Numbered from the stretch's first letter, positions 1 through 8,249 are shown. The stretch: 33,704 bases of DNA from Pinisolibacter sp040275425 (GCA_040275425.1 JBEOKB010000143.1:1-33704), one strand, 5' to 3'. Translations and numbers: made by a program. Notes: generated by a model from the letters alone, not told the origin.

Positions 1-663
1 CGTCGGCAGCGGCACGCGCTCGGCGATGCGCTCCGGCGGCCGTTCGGCCACGGCGGGCCGCTCCGCCTCCGCCGAGGGCGCGACGACCGCAGCCTCGGCC
101 CGCTGCTGCGGTGCCTCGAACTTCTGCGCCGGTTCGGACGGCGGCGGCGGTGCCGACAGGGCGGCGAGCCGCTCCCGCCCCTTCTCCAGATCGCCCGCGA
201 CCTTCTCCTCGAGCTTGTCGAGCCGGCGCGACACGCCGTCGCCCGACAGGCCCATCTGGGTGATCCGCCGCTGCAGATCCTTGATCTCGTTGCGCAGCTG
301 GTCGATGTCGCGCGACGTCGCCACCTGCTCGTTGGCCGCCAGCGGCATCGGCGCCACCCGCGATCCGCCGACCACCCGCGACGGCGTCACCGAGGCGACC
401 CCGCGATCGGACACCACGATCGATCCCGTCACCTCGCCCGGCCCGGTCGGCGGCAGATCGGCCCGCGCCGTCTCGGTCTCCATCTGGCGCGGCGGGGCGT
501 ACTGCCACGAGGCGAAGCCCAGCACCACGGCGACGATCGTCACGAATCCCCAGCCGACCAGCCCGAGCTCGCGCCCACCGGTATCGCCGTCGTCGATCAG
601 CGCGGAATAGTGATCGCGCCTGTCGATCTCCGCCATAGACTGGTATTTCGCCACGGAACGCAT
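1..663 (-). CDS. Partial single-pass membrane protein with coiled coil and Pro/Ala-rich tail (function unknown)
   Basis: I do not recognise this gene. It is read on the minus strand from an ATG at 663 and stays open for 221 codons to the window edge, so the C-terminus is missing. A GACGAGG-like ribosome site lies just upstream; a second in-frame ATG at 636 is possible. The protein has a short charged cytoplasmic N-terminus, one membrane helix at about residues 38-55 (core LVGWGFVTIVAVVLGFA), a linker, a predicted coiled coil at about 115-165 rich in Arg, Glu, Asp and Leu, and then a Pro/Ala/Glu-rich stretch. This layout suggests a bitopic inner-membrane protein with a periplasmic coiled coil, perhaps followed outside the window by a peptidoglycan-binding or other envelope domain; that last point is inference only. 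It diverges from glmU, whose pathway feeds cell-wall synthesis. Confidence 0.7.
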   Translation of the reverse strand, partial: MRSVAKYQSMAEIDRRDHYSALIDDGDTGGRELGLVGWGFVTIVAVVLGFASWQYAPPRQMETETARADLPPTGPGEVTGSIVVSDRGVASVTPSRVVGGSRVAPMPLAANEQVATSRDIDQLRNEIKDLQRRITQMGLSGDGVSRRLDKLEEKVAGDLEKGRERLAALSAPPPPSEPAQKFEAPQQRAEAAVVAPSAEAERPAVAERPPERIAERVPLPT

Positions 664-699
664 CTCGCCTCGTCTCGGGGGGACGAATCGTCGTTTCAG

Positions 700-708
700 A
701 GTCTAGCA
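700..708 (-). promoter_or_regulatory. Candidate extended -10 promoter element for the left-edge membrane protein gene
   Basis: On the minus strand the sequence reads TGC-TAGACT, an extended -10 (TGn followed by a hexamer matching TATAAT at four positions), about 37 bases upstream of the ATG at 663. No clear -35 hexamer is visible, which is typical of extended -10 promoters. Motif match only. Confidence 0.3.
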
Positions 709-847
709 TTTCCCACCGCATTCGCCGCCCGTTCGCCCCGCCCACGCTCGACTTATCCCGCGTCGCACGCGCCGTTCGGGGCGAGGGGAGAACCGGGGCC
801 TCGCGCCGATCCCGCGCTCGAGGTAGAAGGCGCGGGCGCAATCGCCA

Positions 848-859
848 CGAGACGTCTCG
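848..859. promoter_or_regulatory. 12-bp perfect palindrome just upstream of glmU
   Basis: CGAGACGTCTCG is self-complementary and ends 14 bases before the glmU ATG, overlapping the weak GGAG at 859-862 that would serve as its ribosome site. It could be an operator or a small hairpin that occludes the ribosome site, or chance in GC-rich DNA. Confidence 0.25.
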
Positions 860-873
860 GAGACCCTTCGACC

Positions 874-2220
874 ATGACCGACCGCTCCTGCCTCGCCATC
901 GTCCTCGCCGCCGGAGAGGGCACGCGCATGCGCTCGAAGAAGCCGAAGGTGCTGCACGAGATCGGCTCGCGCCCGATGGTCGCCCACGCCGTCGCCACCG
1001 CCCGCGCCGCCGGGGCGAACCGCCTCGCCGTGGTCGTCGGCCCGAACATGGAGGCGGTGGCGAAGGTCGCGACCGCCGCCGGAGCGGAGGAGGTGTTCGT
1101 CCAGGAGGACCGCCTCGGCACCGCCCACGCCGTGCTGCGCGCCCGCCCCGCCCTCGAGGCCGCGCTCGACGACGTGATCGTGCTCTACGGCGACACGCCG
1201 CTGGTCCGTCCCGAGACCGTCGCCCGCGTCCGCGCCGCGCTCGCCGACGGCGCCGACGTGGTCGTGCTCGGCTTCCGCACCGCCACGCCCACCGGCTACG
1301 GCCGCCTTCTCGTGCGCGACGGCCGTCTCGTCGCCGTCCGCGAGGAGAAGGACGCCACCGACGCCGAGCGCGCGGTCGACTTCTGCAACTCCGGCATCAT
1401 GGCCTTCCGCGGAGCGAACGCGCTTCGCCTCCTGGACGCCGTCGGCAACGCCAACGCCAAGGGCGAGTTCTACCTGACCGACGCCGTCGAGATCGCCACC
1501 GCGAAGGGCCTCGCCGCCGTGGCCATCGAGGGCGACGAGCAGGAGTTCGGCGGCGCCAACGACCGCGTCCAGCTCGCGAGCTGCGAGGCGATCTTCCAGG
1601 CCCGTCGCCGCGCCGAGGCGCTCGCCTCCGGCGTCACCCTGGTCGCGCCCGAGACCGTGGTCTTCGCCGCCGATACCGTGATCGAGCCCGACGTGGTGAT
1701 CGAGCCCAACGTGGTGTTCGGCCCCGGTGTTCGGATCGAGAGCGGCGCGCGCATCCGCGCCTTCTCCCATCTCGAGGGCGCGCGCGTCGGCGCGAACGCC
1801 ACCGTCGGCCCCTACGCCCGCCTGCGCCCCGGCGCCGATCTGGCCGAGGACGTCCACGTCGGCAACTTCGTCGAGATCAAGAACGGCCGCATCGAGGCGG
1901 GCGCCAAGGTCAACCACCTGACCTACATCGGCGACGCCCGCGTCGGCGCCAAGGCCAACGTCGGCGCCGGCACCATCACCTGCAACTACGACGGCTTCGG
2001 CAAGTACCACACCGACATCGGCGCCGGTGCCTTCATCGGCTCGAACTCCTCGCTGGTCGCCCCGGTGAGGATCGGCGACGGCGCCTTCGTCGGCTCCGGC
2101 TCGGTGGTGACCGCCGACGTGCCGGAGGACGCGCTGGCGCTCTCGCGCGCGCGTCAGGAGAACAAGCCCGGCTGGGCCGCCGCCTTCCGCCGCGTGATGG
2201 CCAAGCGCAAGGGCAGGTGA
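874..2220 (+). CDS. glmU: Bifunctional N-acetylglucosamine-1-phosphate uridyltransferase / glucosamine-1-phosphate acetyltransferase
   Basis: GlmU catalyses the last two steps to UDP-GlcNAc: acetyl-CoA-dependent acetylation of glucosamine-1-phosphate, then uridylyl transfer from UTP. It is a cytoplasmic trimer feeding peptidoglycan and lipopolysaccharide. The 448-aa product has the usual family length. The N-terminal Rossmann domain (1-230) carries LAAGEGTRM at 11-19 with the following lysines, QEDRLGTAHA at 77-86 and LYGDTPL at 104-110. From about 255 the protein is a left-handed beta-helix of hexapeptide repeats, including NHLTYIGDA with the expected catalytic His at 348 and GTITCNYDG at 366-374. 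The frame stays open 88 codons upstream to 610, but the conserved N-terminus fixes the start at 874. The ribosome site is weak (GGAG, 11-base spacing). It is followed 172 bases later by glmS, an enzyme of the same pathway. Confidence 0.97.
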   Translation: MTDRSCLAIVLAAGEGTRMRSKKPKVLHEIGSRPMVAHAVATARAAGANRLAVVVGPNMEAVAKVATAAGAEEVFVQEDRLGTAHAVLRARPALEAALDDVIVLYGDTPLVRPETVARVRAALADGADVVVLGFRTATPTGYGRLLVRDGRLVAVREEKDATDAERAVDFCNSGIMAFRGANALRLLDAVGNANAKGEFYLTDAVEIATAKGLAAVAIEGDEQEFGGANDRVQLASCEAIFQARRRAEALASGVTLVAPETVVFAADTVIEPDVVIEPNVVFGPGVRIESGARIRAFSHLEGARVGANATVGPYARLRPGADLAEDVHVGNFVEIKNGRIEAGAKVNHLTYIGDARVGAKANVGAGTITCNYDGFGKYHTDIGAGAFIGSNSSLVAPVRIGDGAFVGSGSVVTADVPEDALALSRARQENKPGWAAAFRRVMAKRKGR

Positions 2221-2303
2221 GAAACACCGCGTTCACCGGAACGCGCCATGATTTCCCGGGCGAACCGCCGCCGTGGTAGGGTCCGCCCGGAAGACGAACG
2301 CGT

Positions 2304-2324
2304 CACAATTCGACACCGAATGTG
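2304..2324. promoter_or_regulatory. Inverted repeat in the glmU-glmS spacer
   Basis: CAC-A-ATTCG then ACAC then CGAAT-GTG forms an eight-pair stem with one bulged A and a four-base loop, about 70 bases before the glmS start. It could be an operator or a small leader hairpin. No Rho-independent T-run follows, so it is not an obvious terminator for glmU. Confidence 0.25.
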
Positions 2325-2392
2325 ATTACCACCGACGCCGCCCCATCGGTTAGACCCTGGGGTGGGACGAACGGACGGAGAAGACCCCGAAC

Positions 2393-4222
2393 ATGTGCGG
2401 CATCATCGGCATCGTCGGGCGCGAGCCCGTCGCAGGGCATCTCGTCGAGGCTCTGAAGCGGCTCGAATACCGCGGCTACGACTCGGCCGGCGTCGCCACC
2501 CTCGAGGCCGGCAGCGTGCTGACCCGCCGTCGCGCCGAGGGCAAGCTGCGCAACCTCGAGCGCCGTCTCGCCGCCGAGCCGCTCGCCGGGCTGATCGGCA
2601 TCGGCCATACCCGCTGGGCCACCCACGGCGCCCCGACCGAGGCCAATGCCCACCCGCACGCCACCGATCGCGTCGCCGTCGTCCACAACGGCATCATCGA
2701 GAACTTCCGCGAGCTGAAGGACGAGCTGATCGCCGCCGGCCGGGTCTTCGCCTCGGAGACCGACACCGAGGTGGTGGCGCAGCTGGTCCATTCCCATCTC
2801 GATCAGGGGCTGGCGCCCGCCGCCGCCGTCGCCAAGGCGCTGAAGCGCCTGACCGGCGCCTTCGCGCTCGCCTTCCTCTTCCCCGGCGAGGACGATCTGA
2901 TCATCGGCGCCCGTCGCGGCAGCCCGCTCGCGGTCGGCTGGGGCGAGGGCGAGATGTTCCTCGGCTCCGACGCCATCGCGCTCGCCCCCTTCACCGACCG
3001 CATCGCCTATCTCGAGGAGGGCGACTGGGTCGAGATCACCCGCGCCGGCGCGGTTGTCCACGACGAGACCGACGCCGTCGTCTCCCGCCCGATCGTGGTG
3101 GTCTCCACCGCCGCCTTCCAGGTCGATCGCGGCAACTACCGCCACTTCATGGCGAAGGAGATCCACGAGCAGCCCGAGGTGATCGGCCACACGCTCGCCC
3201 ACTATCTGGATCTCTCCGCCTCGCGCATCCGCCTGCCGTCGGTGCTGCCGTTCGACTGGAACGCGCTCGATCGCATCTCGATCGTCGCCTGCGGCACGGC
3301 CTACTACGCCGGTCTCGTCGCCAAGTACTGGTTCGAGAGCTTCGCCCGCCTGCCGGTCGAGATCGACGTCGCCTCCGAGTTCCGCTACCGCGAGCCGCCG
3401 CTCTCCAGGAACGGTCTGGCGATCTTCGTCTCCCAGTCGGGCGAGACCGCCGACACGCTCGCCTCGCTGCGCTACTGCAAGGCCCAGGGCCAGCACACCG
3501 CCGCCGTCGTCAACGTCACCACCTCGACCATCGCCCGCGAGGCCGAGGTGATCATGCCGACGCTGGCCGGTCCCGAGATCGGCGTCGCCTCGACCAAGGC
3601 CTTCACCTGCCAGCTCTCGGTGCTCGCCTCGCTGGCGGTCGCCGCCGGTCGCGCCCGCGGGCACCTCTCCGAGGCCGACGAGCACACCCTGGTGCGCGCG
3701 CTCGGCGACCTGCCCGGTCTGGTCATGCGCACGCTCCGCGTCGAGCCGCGCATCGAGAAGCTCGCCCGCGAGCTCTCCCACGCCACCGACGTGCTCTATC
3801 TCGGTCGCGGCACCTCCTGGCCGCTCGCCCTCGAGGGCGCGCTGAAGCTGAAGGAGATCTCCTACATCCACGCCGAGGGTTACGCGGCGGGCGAGCTGAA
3901 GCACGGGCCGATCGCGCTCATCGACGAGAAGATGCCGGTGATCGTCATCGCCCCGCACGACCGCATCTTCGAAAAGACCGTCTCCAACATGCAGGAAGTG
4001 GCCGCGCGTGGCGGGCGCATCATCCTGATCACCGACGAGAGGGGCGCGGCCGAGGCCACCGTCCCGACCATCGAGACGATCGTGCTCCCCGACATGCCCG
4101 CGACCGTCGCCCCGATCGTCTACGCCCTGCCGATCCAGATGCTCGCCTATCACACGGCGGTGTTCATGGGCACGGACGTCGATCAGCCGCGCAATCTGGC
4201 CAAGTCCGTCACCGTCGAGTGA
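2393..4222 (+). CDS. glmS: Glutamine--fructose-6-phosphate aminotransferase (isomerizing)
   Basis: GlmS converts fructose-6-phosphate and glutamine to glucosamine-6-phosphate, the entry step of hexosamine synthesis. The 609-aa length matches the E. coli enzyme. Met-Cys at the start (MCGIIGIVG) exposes Cys2 as the N-terminal nucleophile of the class II glutaminase domain; RWATHGAPTEANAHPH and HNGIIENF are the expected glutaminase motifs. Two SIS sugar-isomerase domains follow, with VACGTAYYAG, VSQSGETADT, GRGTSWPLALEGALKLKE and EGYAAGELKHGPIA. The C-terminus PRNLAKSVTVE has the invariant Lys (604) used in ring opening. An ACGGAGAAG stretch lies upstream as a modest ribosome site. It shares the pathway with glmU just upstream, the intermediate mutase GlmM being absent from the window, and is closed by a strong hairpin. 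Confidence 0.97.
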   Translation: MCGIIGIVGREPVAGHLVEALKRLEYRGYDSAGVATLEAGSVLTRRRAEGKLRNLERRLAAEPLAGLIGIGHTRWATHGAPTEANAHPHATDRVAVVHNGIIENFRELKDELIAAGRVFASETDTEVVAQLVHSHLDQGLAPAAAVAKALKRLTGAFALAFLFPGEDDLIIGARRGSPLAVGWGEGEMFLGSDAIALAPFTDRIAYLEEGDWVEITRAGAVVHDETDAVVSRPIVVVSTAAFQVDRGNYRHFMAKEIHEQPEVIGHTLAHYLDLSASRIRLPSVLPFDWNALDRISIVACGTAYYAGLVAKYWFESFARLPVEIDVASEFRYREPPLSRNGLAIFVSQSGETADTLASLRYCKAQGQHTAAVVNVTTSTIAREAEVIMPTLAGPEIGVASTKAFTCQLSVLASLAVAAGRARGHLSEADEHTLVRALGDLPGLVMRTLRVEPRIEKLARELSHATDVLYLGRGTSWPLALEGALKLKEISYIHAEGYAAGELKHGPIALIDEKMPVIVIAPHDRIFEKTVSNMQEVAARGGRIILITDERGAAEATVPTIETIVLPDMPATVAPIVYALPIQMLAYHTAVFMGTDVDQPRNLAKSVTVE

Positions 4223-4238
4223 CGGCGGCGCACCGGGT

Positions 4239-4280
4239 CGAACGAGCGAAGGGCGCCCCCACGGCGCCCTTCGTCGTTCG
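4239..4280 (+). terminator. Strong hairpin terminator after glmS
   Basis: The 11-bp stem CGAAGGGCGCC (4247-4257) pairs with GGCGCCCTTCG (4263-4273) around a five-base CCCAC loop. After a one-base bulge it continues with CGAACG (4239-4244) pairing CGTTCG (4275-4280). It starts 16 bases after the glmS stop. There is no long T-run, as is common in GC-rich alphaproteobacteria. Confidence 0.7.
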
Positions 4281-4366
4281 AGAGAGCGAAGCCCGCGCGG
4301 GACCGGGCCTCGCCCGCCGTGTCGCGCGTCCCCCGCGTCCCGACGGGCGGCATTGCGTCGAGGGGG

Positions 4367-4394
4367 TTGGAGCGGCGACGTTTCGGCGTAATGT
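4367..4394 (+). promoter_or_regulatory. Candidate promoter of the aminotransferase gene
   Basis: TTGGAG at 4367-4372 and TAATGT at 4389-4394 are separated by 16 bases, 70 bases before the ATG at 4464 and after the glmS terminator. The match to sigma-70-type hexamers is partial. Confidence 0.3.
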
Positions 4395-4463
4395 CGGCGT
4401 GATTTCCTCCCCCGACCGGCGGAGCGAACGCCTGATCCAGATCTCCAGGGAGCCCCACGCCCC

Positions 4464-5846
4464 ATGACCACCCCGATCGCCTCCCATGCCGCCAACTCGC
4501 CGGAAGCCCGCGACGTCGCCCATCACCTCCACGGCTACACCAACGCCCGCCGCCACGAGGAGACCGGGCCGCTGGTGATCGAGCGAGGGGAGGGGGTGTG
4601 GGTCCACGACATCCACGGCCGCCGCTATCTGGAGGCGATGGCCGGGCTGTGGAGCGTCGGCGTCGGCTTCTCGGAGCCGCGTCTGGTCGAGGCCGCGACG
4701 CGCCAGATGGCCCGGCTGCCGTTCTACCACACCTTCGGCCACAAGGCGCAGGGGCCGGTGATCGACCTCGCCGAGAAGCTGATCGCGCTCGCCCCGGTGC
4801 CGATGTCCAAGGTGTTCTTCACCAACTCCGGCTCCGAGGCCAACGATACCGCGATGAAGCTCCTGCGCTATCGCGCCAACGCCATGGGCGAGCCGACCCG
4901 CAAGAAGTTCATCTCGCGCGTCAAGGCCTACCACGGCGTCACCATCGCCTCGGCCAGCCTCACCGGCCTGCCCAACAATCACCGCTCGTTCGATCTGCCG
5001 ATCGAGGGCGTGTTCCACACCACCGCCCCGCACTACTGGCGCGAGGGGCGCCCCGGCGAGAGCGAGGAGGCCTTCGCCGACCGCTGCGCCGCCGATCTCG
5101 AGGCGCTGATCCTGCGCGAGGGCCCGGAGACGATCTGCGCCATGTTCGCCGAGCCGCTGATGGGCGCGGGCGGGGTGATCCTGCCCCCGGCGACCTATTG
5201 GGCGAAGATCCAGGCGGTGCTGAGAAAGTACGGCATCCTGCTGGTCGCCGACGAGGTCATCTGCGGTTTCGGCCGCACCGGCAGCTTCTGGGGCTCGCAG
5301 ACCTACGGCATGAGGCCCAACGTCCTGGTGTGCTCCAAGCAGCTGTCCTCGTCCTATCTGCCGATCTCGGCGATGATGATCGACGACGAGGTCTATCGGC
5401 CGATCGCCGACGAGAGCGGCCGCATCGGCACGCTCGGTCACGGCTTCACCGCCGGAGGCCACCCGGTCGCCGCCGCCGTGGCGCTGGAGAATCTGGCGAT
5501 CATCGAGGAGCGCGGCCTGGTCGCCCACGCCGCCGCCGTCGGCGCCCACATGCAGAAGCGCCTGCGCGCCCTCGCGGACCACCCGCTCGTCGGCGAGGTG
5601 CGCGGCACCGCCCTGATCGCCGCCGTCGAGCTGGTCACCGACAAGACCGCCAAGATCGCGCTCGACCCGGTCGGCAGGCTCGGCGCCATGGTCGCCGGCA
5701 TCCTGCAGGAGAAGGGCGTCATCGGCCGCGCCATGGGCGACGCGCTCGCCTTCTGCCCGCCGATGATCATCACCGAGGCCGAGATCGACCACATGGTCGA
5801 CGTCCTCGCCGCGAGCCTCGACGAGGCGGTGACGCGGCTCGGCTGA
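4464..5846 (+). CDS. Class III PLP-dependent aminotransferase (omega-transaminase-like)
   Basis: This is a 460-aa fold-type I, class III transaminase that moves an amino group between an amine or omega-amino acid and a keto acid, typically pyruvate. Visible features are AHHLHGYTNA near the N-terminus, MAGLWSVGVGFSE (59-71), the phosphate-binding NSGSEANDTA (121-130), AYHGVT (155-160), LLVADEVICGFGRTG with Asp263 contacting the pyridine nitrogen, and the Schiff-base Lys292 in CSKQLSSSYLPI. The N-terminal HHLH motif, GLW and the SSSYLPI loop place it with amine:pyruvate transaminases such as the Chromobacterium violaceum enzyme rather than with ornithine or GABA transaminases. The glycine usual after the catalytic lysine is Gln here. 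The exact substrate cannot be read from the sequence. It is a single-gene unit, flanked by the glmS terminator and a convergent terminator. Confidence 0.88.
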   Translation: MTTPIASHAANSPEARDVAHHLHGYTNARRHEETGPLVIERGEGVWVHDIHGRRYLEAMAGLWSVGVGFSEPRLVEAATRQMARLPFYHTFGHKAQGPVIDLAEKLIALAPVPMSKVFFTNSGSEANDTAMKLLRYRANAMGEPTRKKFISRVKAYHGVTIASASLTGLPNNHRSFDLPIEGVFHTTAPHYWREGRPGESEEAFADRCAADLEALILREGPETICAMFAEPLMGAGGVILPPATYWAKIQAVLRKYGILLVADEVICGFGRTGSFWGSQTYGMRPNVLVCSKQLSSSYLPISAMMIDDEVYRPIADESGRIGTLGHGFTAGGHPVAAAVALENLAIIEERGLVAHAAAVGAHMQKRLRALADHPLVGEVRGTALIAAVELVTDKTAKIALDPVGRLGAMVAGILQEKGVIGRAMGDALAFCPPMIITEAEIDHMVDVLAASLDEAVTRLG

Positions 5847-5851
5847 AACGG

Positions 5852-5893
5852 CGAGCGGACGATCACGGTCCGAAGACCGCGATCGTCCGCTCG
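5852..5893. terminator. Bidirectional terminator between convergent genes
   Basis: A 13-bp perfect stem (5852-5864 with 5881-5893) continues, after one A-C mismatch, into a 5-bp stem CGGTC/GACCG closed by a CGAA tetraloop. It lies six bases after the aminotransferase stop and 57 bases from the stop of the opposing glycosyltransferase gene, so it can serve both. Tails are only weakly T-rich. Confidence 0.75.
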
Positions 5894-5949
5894 ATCGTGA
5901 TGGAAGTCTCGTGTCGCGCCGGACGCGCCCTCGCGTCCGCGTCGTCCGA

Positions 5950-7182
5950 TCAGCTGTCGGATTCGGCTCCGAGCCGCCGGGTGACGGCCGGGGTCGGCGC
6001 CTTGCGGCCACGCCCATTGCCGATCGCCGCCTCGTAGCGCTCGACGATCCGCCGGGTGATCTCGACCCAGTCGAACTCCGCGCCGCGCCGCCGCGCCGCC
6101 GCGCTCATGCGCCCGTGGACCTCGTCGTCGGTCAGAACCGCGACGATGTGATCGGCGAAGCCCTCGATGTCGCCGTAGTCGACCAGCAGGCCCGCGCCGC
6201 TGTCGCCGACCACGTCAGGGATGCCGCCCGAGGTGGTCGAGACCACCGGCAGACCGACCGCCATAGCCTCGCAGATGGCGATGCCCTGCGATTCCTCCTG
6301 CGAGTGGAGCGCGAACACCCGCGCCTCCGCCAGCGCCGCCAGCACCCGCTCGCGCGCCTGATCCGGCAGGATCTCGACCCGGTCGCGAACGCCGAGCCGG
6401 AAGATCGTCTCGTGCAGCTCGGCGAGATAGGCGGTCGAGGTGAGGGCGCCCACCACCTTCAGCCGCGCGTCCGGCACCTTCTTCAGCACCGCCGCGAAGG
6501 CCTCGATGGTCTGGCGATGACCCTTGCGCGGATCGATCACGCCGAGCGCGAGCACCGTGTGGCCGGGCCGCTCGGCACTTTCCGCGCCTTCCAGCTCATC
6601 GAGGAAGATCCCCTGCGGAATGGCGACCGGCTGGGCCGTGGCGCGGTCGGCGACGGCGCGCGCCACGTAGGGCGTGTCGACGATCAGCTCCCGCGCCGTG
6701 CGCAGCTGGAACCGCTCACAGAACTTGTAGATGAGATGGCGAACGTAGCCCGACGGGCTGGGGTTGCGCCGCCAGGTCTCGTGGGTCTCCTTCTCGGTGA
6801 TCCCGTGCAGGGTCCACACGATCGGAATGCCCTTCCACCGGCAGGCGGCCATCACCGCGGCCTCGAACAGGCCGGACCCGTGCAGATGCACCAGCGGATT
6901 CGGCGTCTCGGCGATCATGCGCACGATCTGCGGCACGTTCAGCACGGTCGACACCAGGAAACGCCACGGCGCATTGATGAAGGTGACGTCGATTCCGGCG
7001 ATCGTGGTGTTCGAAATCTCGGTGCCGACGCGCTTCGGCGTGGCGACGACGCGCAGGCTGGCGATGTCCTCGCGCGCCTTCAGGTGACGAGCGAGCCCGT
7101 AGAGCGACGCCTGTACGCCGCCTTCGATTCGGGCCGGGTCCGTCGGGAACGGACCGACCATCAGGACATCGAGCCTGGTCAT
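5950..7182 (-). CDS. Glycosyltransferase family 4 (GT-B fold)
   Basis: This 410-aa enzyme transfers a sugar from a nucleotide-sugar donor to an unknown acceptor, probably in surface polysaccharide or glycolipid synthesis. The N-terminal Rossmann half begins MTRLDVLMVGPFP with GGVQASLYGLA (21-31), the acceptor-side loop of GT4 enzymes. The C-terminal half has VLALGVIDPRKGH and the donor-binding EESQGIAICEAMAVGLPVVST, which contains the EX7E signature followed by GGIPDVVG. No membrane helix or signal peptide is seen, so it acts at the cytoplasmic face. The frame is open to 7296, but the family N-terminus and a GAAGAAG ribosome site support the ATG at 7182. It stands alone, with no other polysaccharide gene beside it, so the product is not predictable from context. 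Confidence 0.9.
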   Translation of the reverse strand: MTRLDVLMVGPFPTDPARIEGGVQASLYGLARHLKAREDIASLRVVATPKRVGTEISNTTIAGIDVTFINAPWRFLVSTVLNVPQIVRMIAETPNPLVHLHGSGLFEAAVMAACRWKGIPIVWTLHGITEKETHETWRRNPSPSGYVRHLIYKFCERFQLRTARELIVDTPYVARAVADRATAQPVAIPQGIFLDELEGAESAERPGHTVLALGVIDPRKGHRQTIEAFAAVLKKVPDARLKVVGALTSTAYLAELHETIFRLGVRDRVEILPDQARERVLAALAEARVFALHSQEESQGIAICEAMAVGLPVVSTTSGGIPDVVGDSGAGLLVDYGDIEGFADHIVAVLTDDEVHGRMSAAARRRGAEFDWVEITRRIVERYEAAIGNGRGRKAPTPAVTRRLGAESDS

Positions 7183-7362
7183 CGCTTCTTCGAACTTTCG
7201 AACCACGGTGTCACTCGTAGCCTTTGTCGCGTCACCCCGTTTGAAGACGAAGCGGCGGAGATTTCGCGTGGGTGGACACCCGACGACTTTGTCCACGATC
7301 GAACCACCGAGATCATAGCGTCGAACCGGCCTTCACGAAACGTGAGACGGCGATGATCTTGC

Positions 7363-7380
7363 GGTTTCGTTAACGAGACC
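7363..7380. promoter_or_regulatory. 18-bp near-perfect palindrome upstream of the glycosyltransferase
   Basis: GGTTTCGTTAACGAGACC is an inverted repeat centred on GTTAAC with one mismatched pair. It lies in the 281-base spacer between the amidotransferase end and the glycosyltransferase start, about 180 bases upstream of the latter. Size and symmetry fit a dimeric repressor site; no regulator is identified. I see no other feature in this spacer. Confidence 0.3.
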
Positions 7381-7463
7381 GGTGGCATTGCCGATGAGCT
7401 TCACGTCACCACCGCCACCGTTCGCTCGGGCGACGCGCGCCACGCGAATGCTTTTTCAGGGAT

Positions 7464-8249
7464 TTATCGCGAGCGCGGGCCGCGACCGACGATGGTTTCG
7501 CCGCCGCGCAGGATCAGGAACTCGCCCGGAATCAGATCGCGCCACTCTTCGTCGCGCGTCAGCGGTCGCGTCGCCACCACCGTGACCACGTCGTTCGGCG
7601 TCGTCTCCGAGGAGAAGTCGACCTGGACGTCGTCGTCGACCAGCGTCGCCCGCCCGAACGGCGCCCGCCGGGTGATCACCGACAGCCGCTTGCCGCAATG
7701 GGCATAGAGCGTGCGCCCGTCGCTCATCAGCACGTTGAACACCCCCAGCTCCGACAGCCGCGCCAGCAGCACGCGAATCGCCGAATCGAGTCGCTCCGGC
7801 GCCGGCAGTCGGCTCCACCGCTTCTCGAGCTCCCCCATGATCCAGCAGAAGGCGTATTCGCTGTCGGTGGTGCCGATCGGGCGGAATCGGCCGAGCGGCA
7901 GCCGCTTGATTCCCTTGAGCTGGCCGTTGTGGGCGAAGGTCCACGGCCGCCCCCACAGCTCTCGCTGGAACGGATGGGTGTTCTCGAGCGCGACGCGGCC
8001 GCGATTGGCCCGCCGCACGTGGGCCACGACGATTCGGCTCTTGATCGGATAGGCCCTGAGCAGTCGCGCCAGATCCGAGCGCGCGCTCGCCTCCGGATCG
8101 TGGAACGACCGGCAGCCGCGATCCTCGTAGAAGGCGATGCCCCAGCCGTCGCGATGCGGCCCCGTCTCCCCGCCGCGCCGCGCGAGGCCCGCGAACGAGA
8201 AGCGGATGTCGGTGGGCACGTTGGCGCTCATGCCGAGGAGTTCGCACAT
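7464..8249 (-). CDS. Class II glutamine amidotransferase, YafJ-like
   Basis: A 261-aa stand-alone glutaminase-type Ntn-hydrolase of the YafJ/YafJ-like family. MCELLGMSANVP exposes Cys2 as nucleophile after Met removal, and FAHNGQLKG, the HVRRA strand and TTDSEYAFCWIM match the family. Downstream segments YAHCGKRLSVITRRAPFG and VVATRPLTRDEEW are also typical. There is no synthetase domain, so the ammonia acceptor is unknown; related proteins are annotated only as putative glutamine amidotransferases, and some cleave gamma-glutamyl compounds. The ATG at 8249 is fixed by the N-terminal nucleophile. It is transcribed on the minus strand, separated from the tRNA-Asp gene by a hairpin, with no partner gene that would reveal its pathway. 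Confidence 0.88.
   Translation of the reverse strand: MCELLGMSANVPTDIRFSFAGLARRGGETGPHRDGWGIAFYEDRGCRSFHDPEASARSDLARLLRAYPIKSRIVVAHVRRANRGRVALENTHPFQRELWGRPWTFAHNGQLKGIKRLPLGRFRPIGTTDSEYAFCWIMGELEKRWSRLPAPERLDSAIRVLLARLSELGVFNVLMSDGRTLYAHCGKRLSVITRRAPFGRATLVDDDVQVDFSSETTPNDVVTVVATRPLTRDEEWRDLIPGEFLILRGGETIVGRGPRSR

Noticed and set aside
610..873. 88-codon upstream extension of glmU
   Set aside because: The extension has no similarity to GlmU, and the family length and N-terminal motif place the start at 874.
2303..4495. Long minus-strand open frame of about 730 codons opposite glmS
   Set aside because: It mirrors the codon pattern of glmS, has a low-complexity Arg/Gly/Asp-rich translation and shows no family motif. 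High GC content makes such antisense frames common.
4464..6037. Alternative overlapping plus-strand frame inside the aminotransferase gene
   Set aside because: Arg-rich frame-shifted shadow; the true frame carries the PLP lysine and all family motifs.
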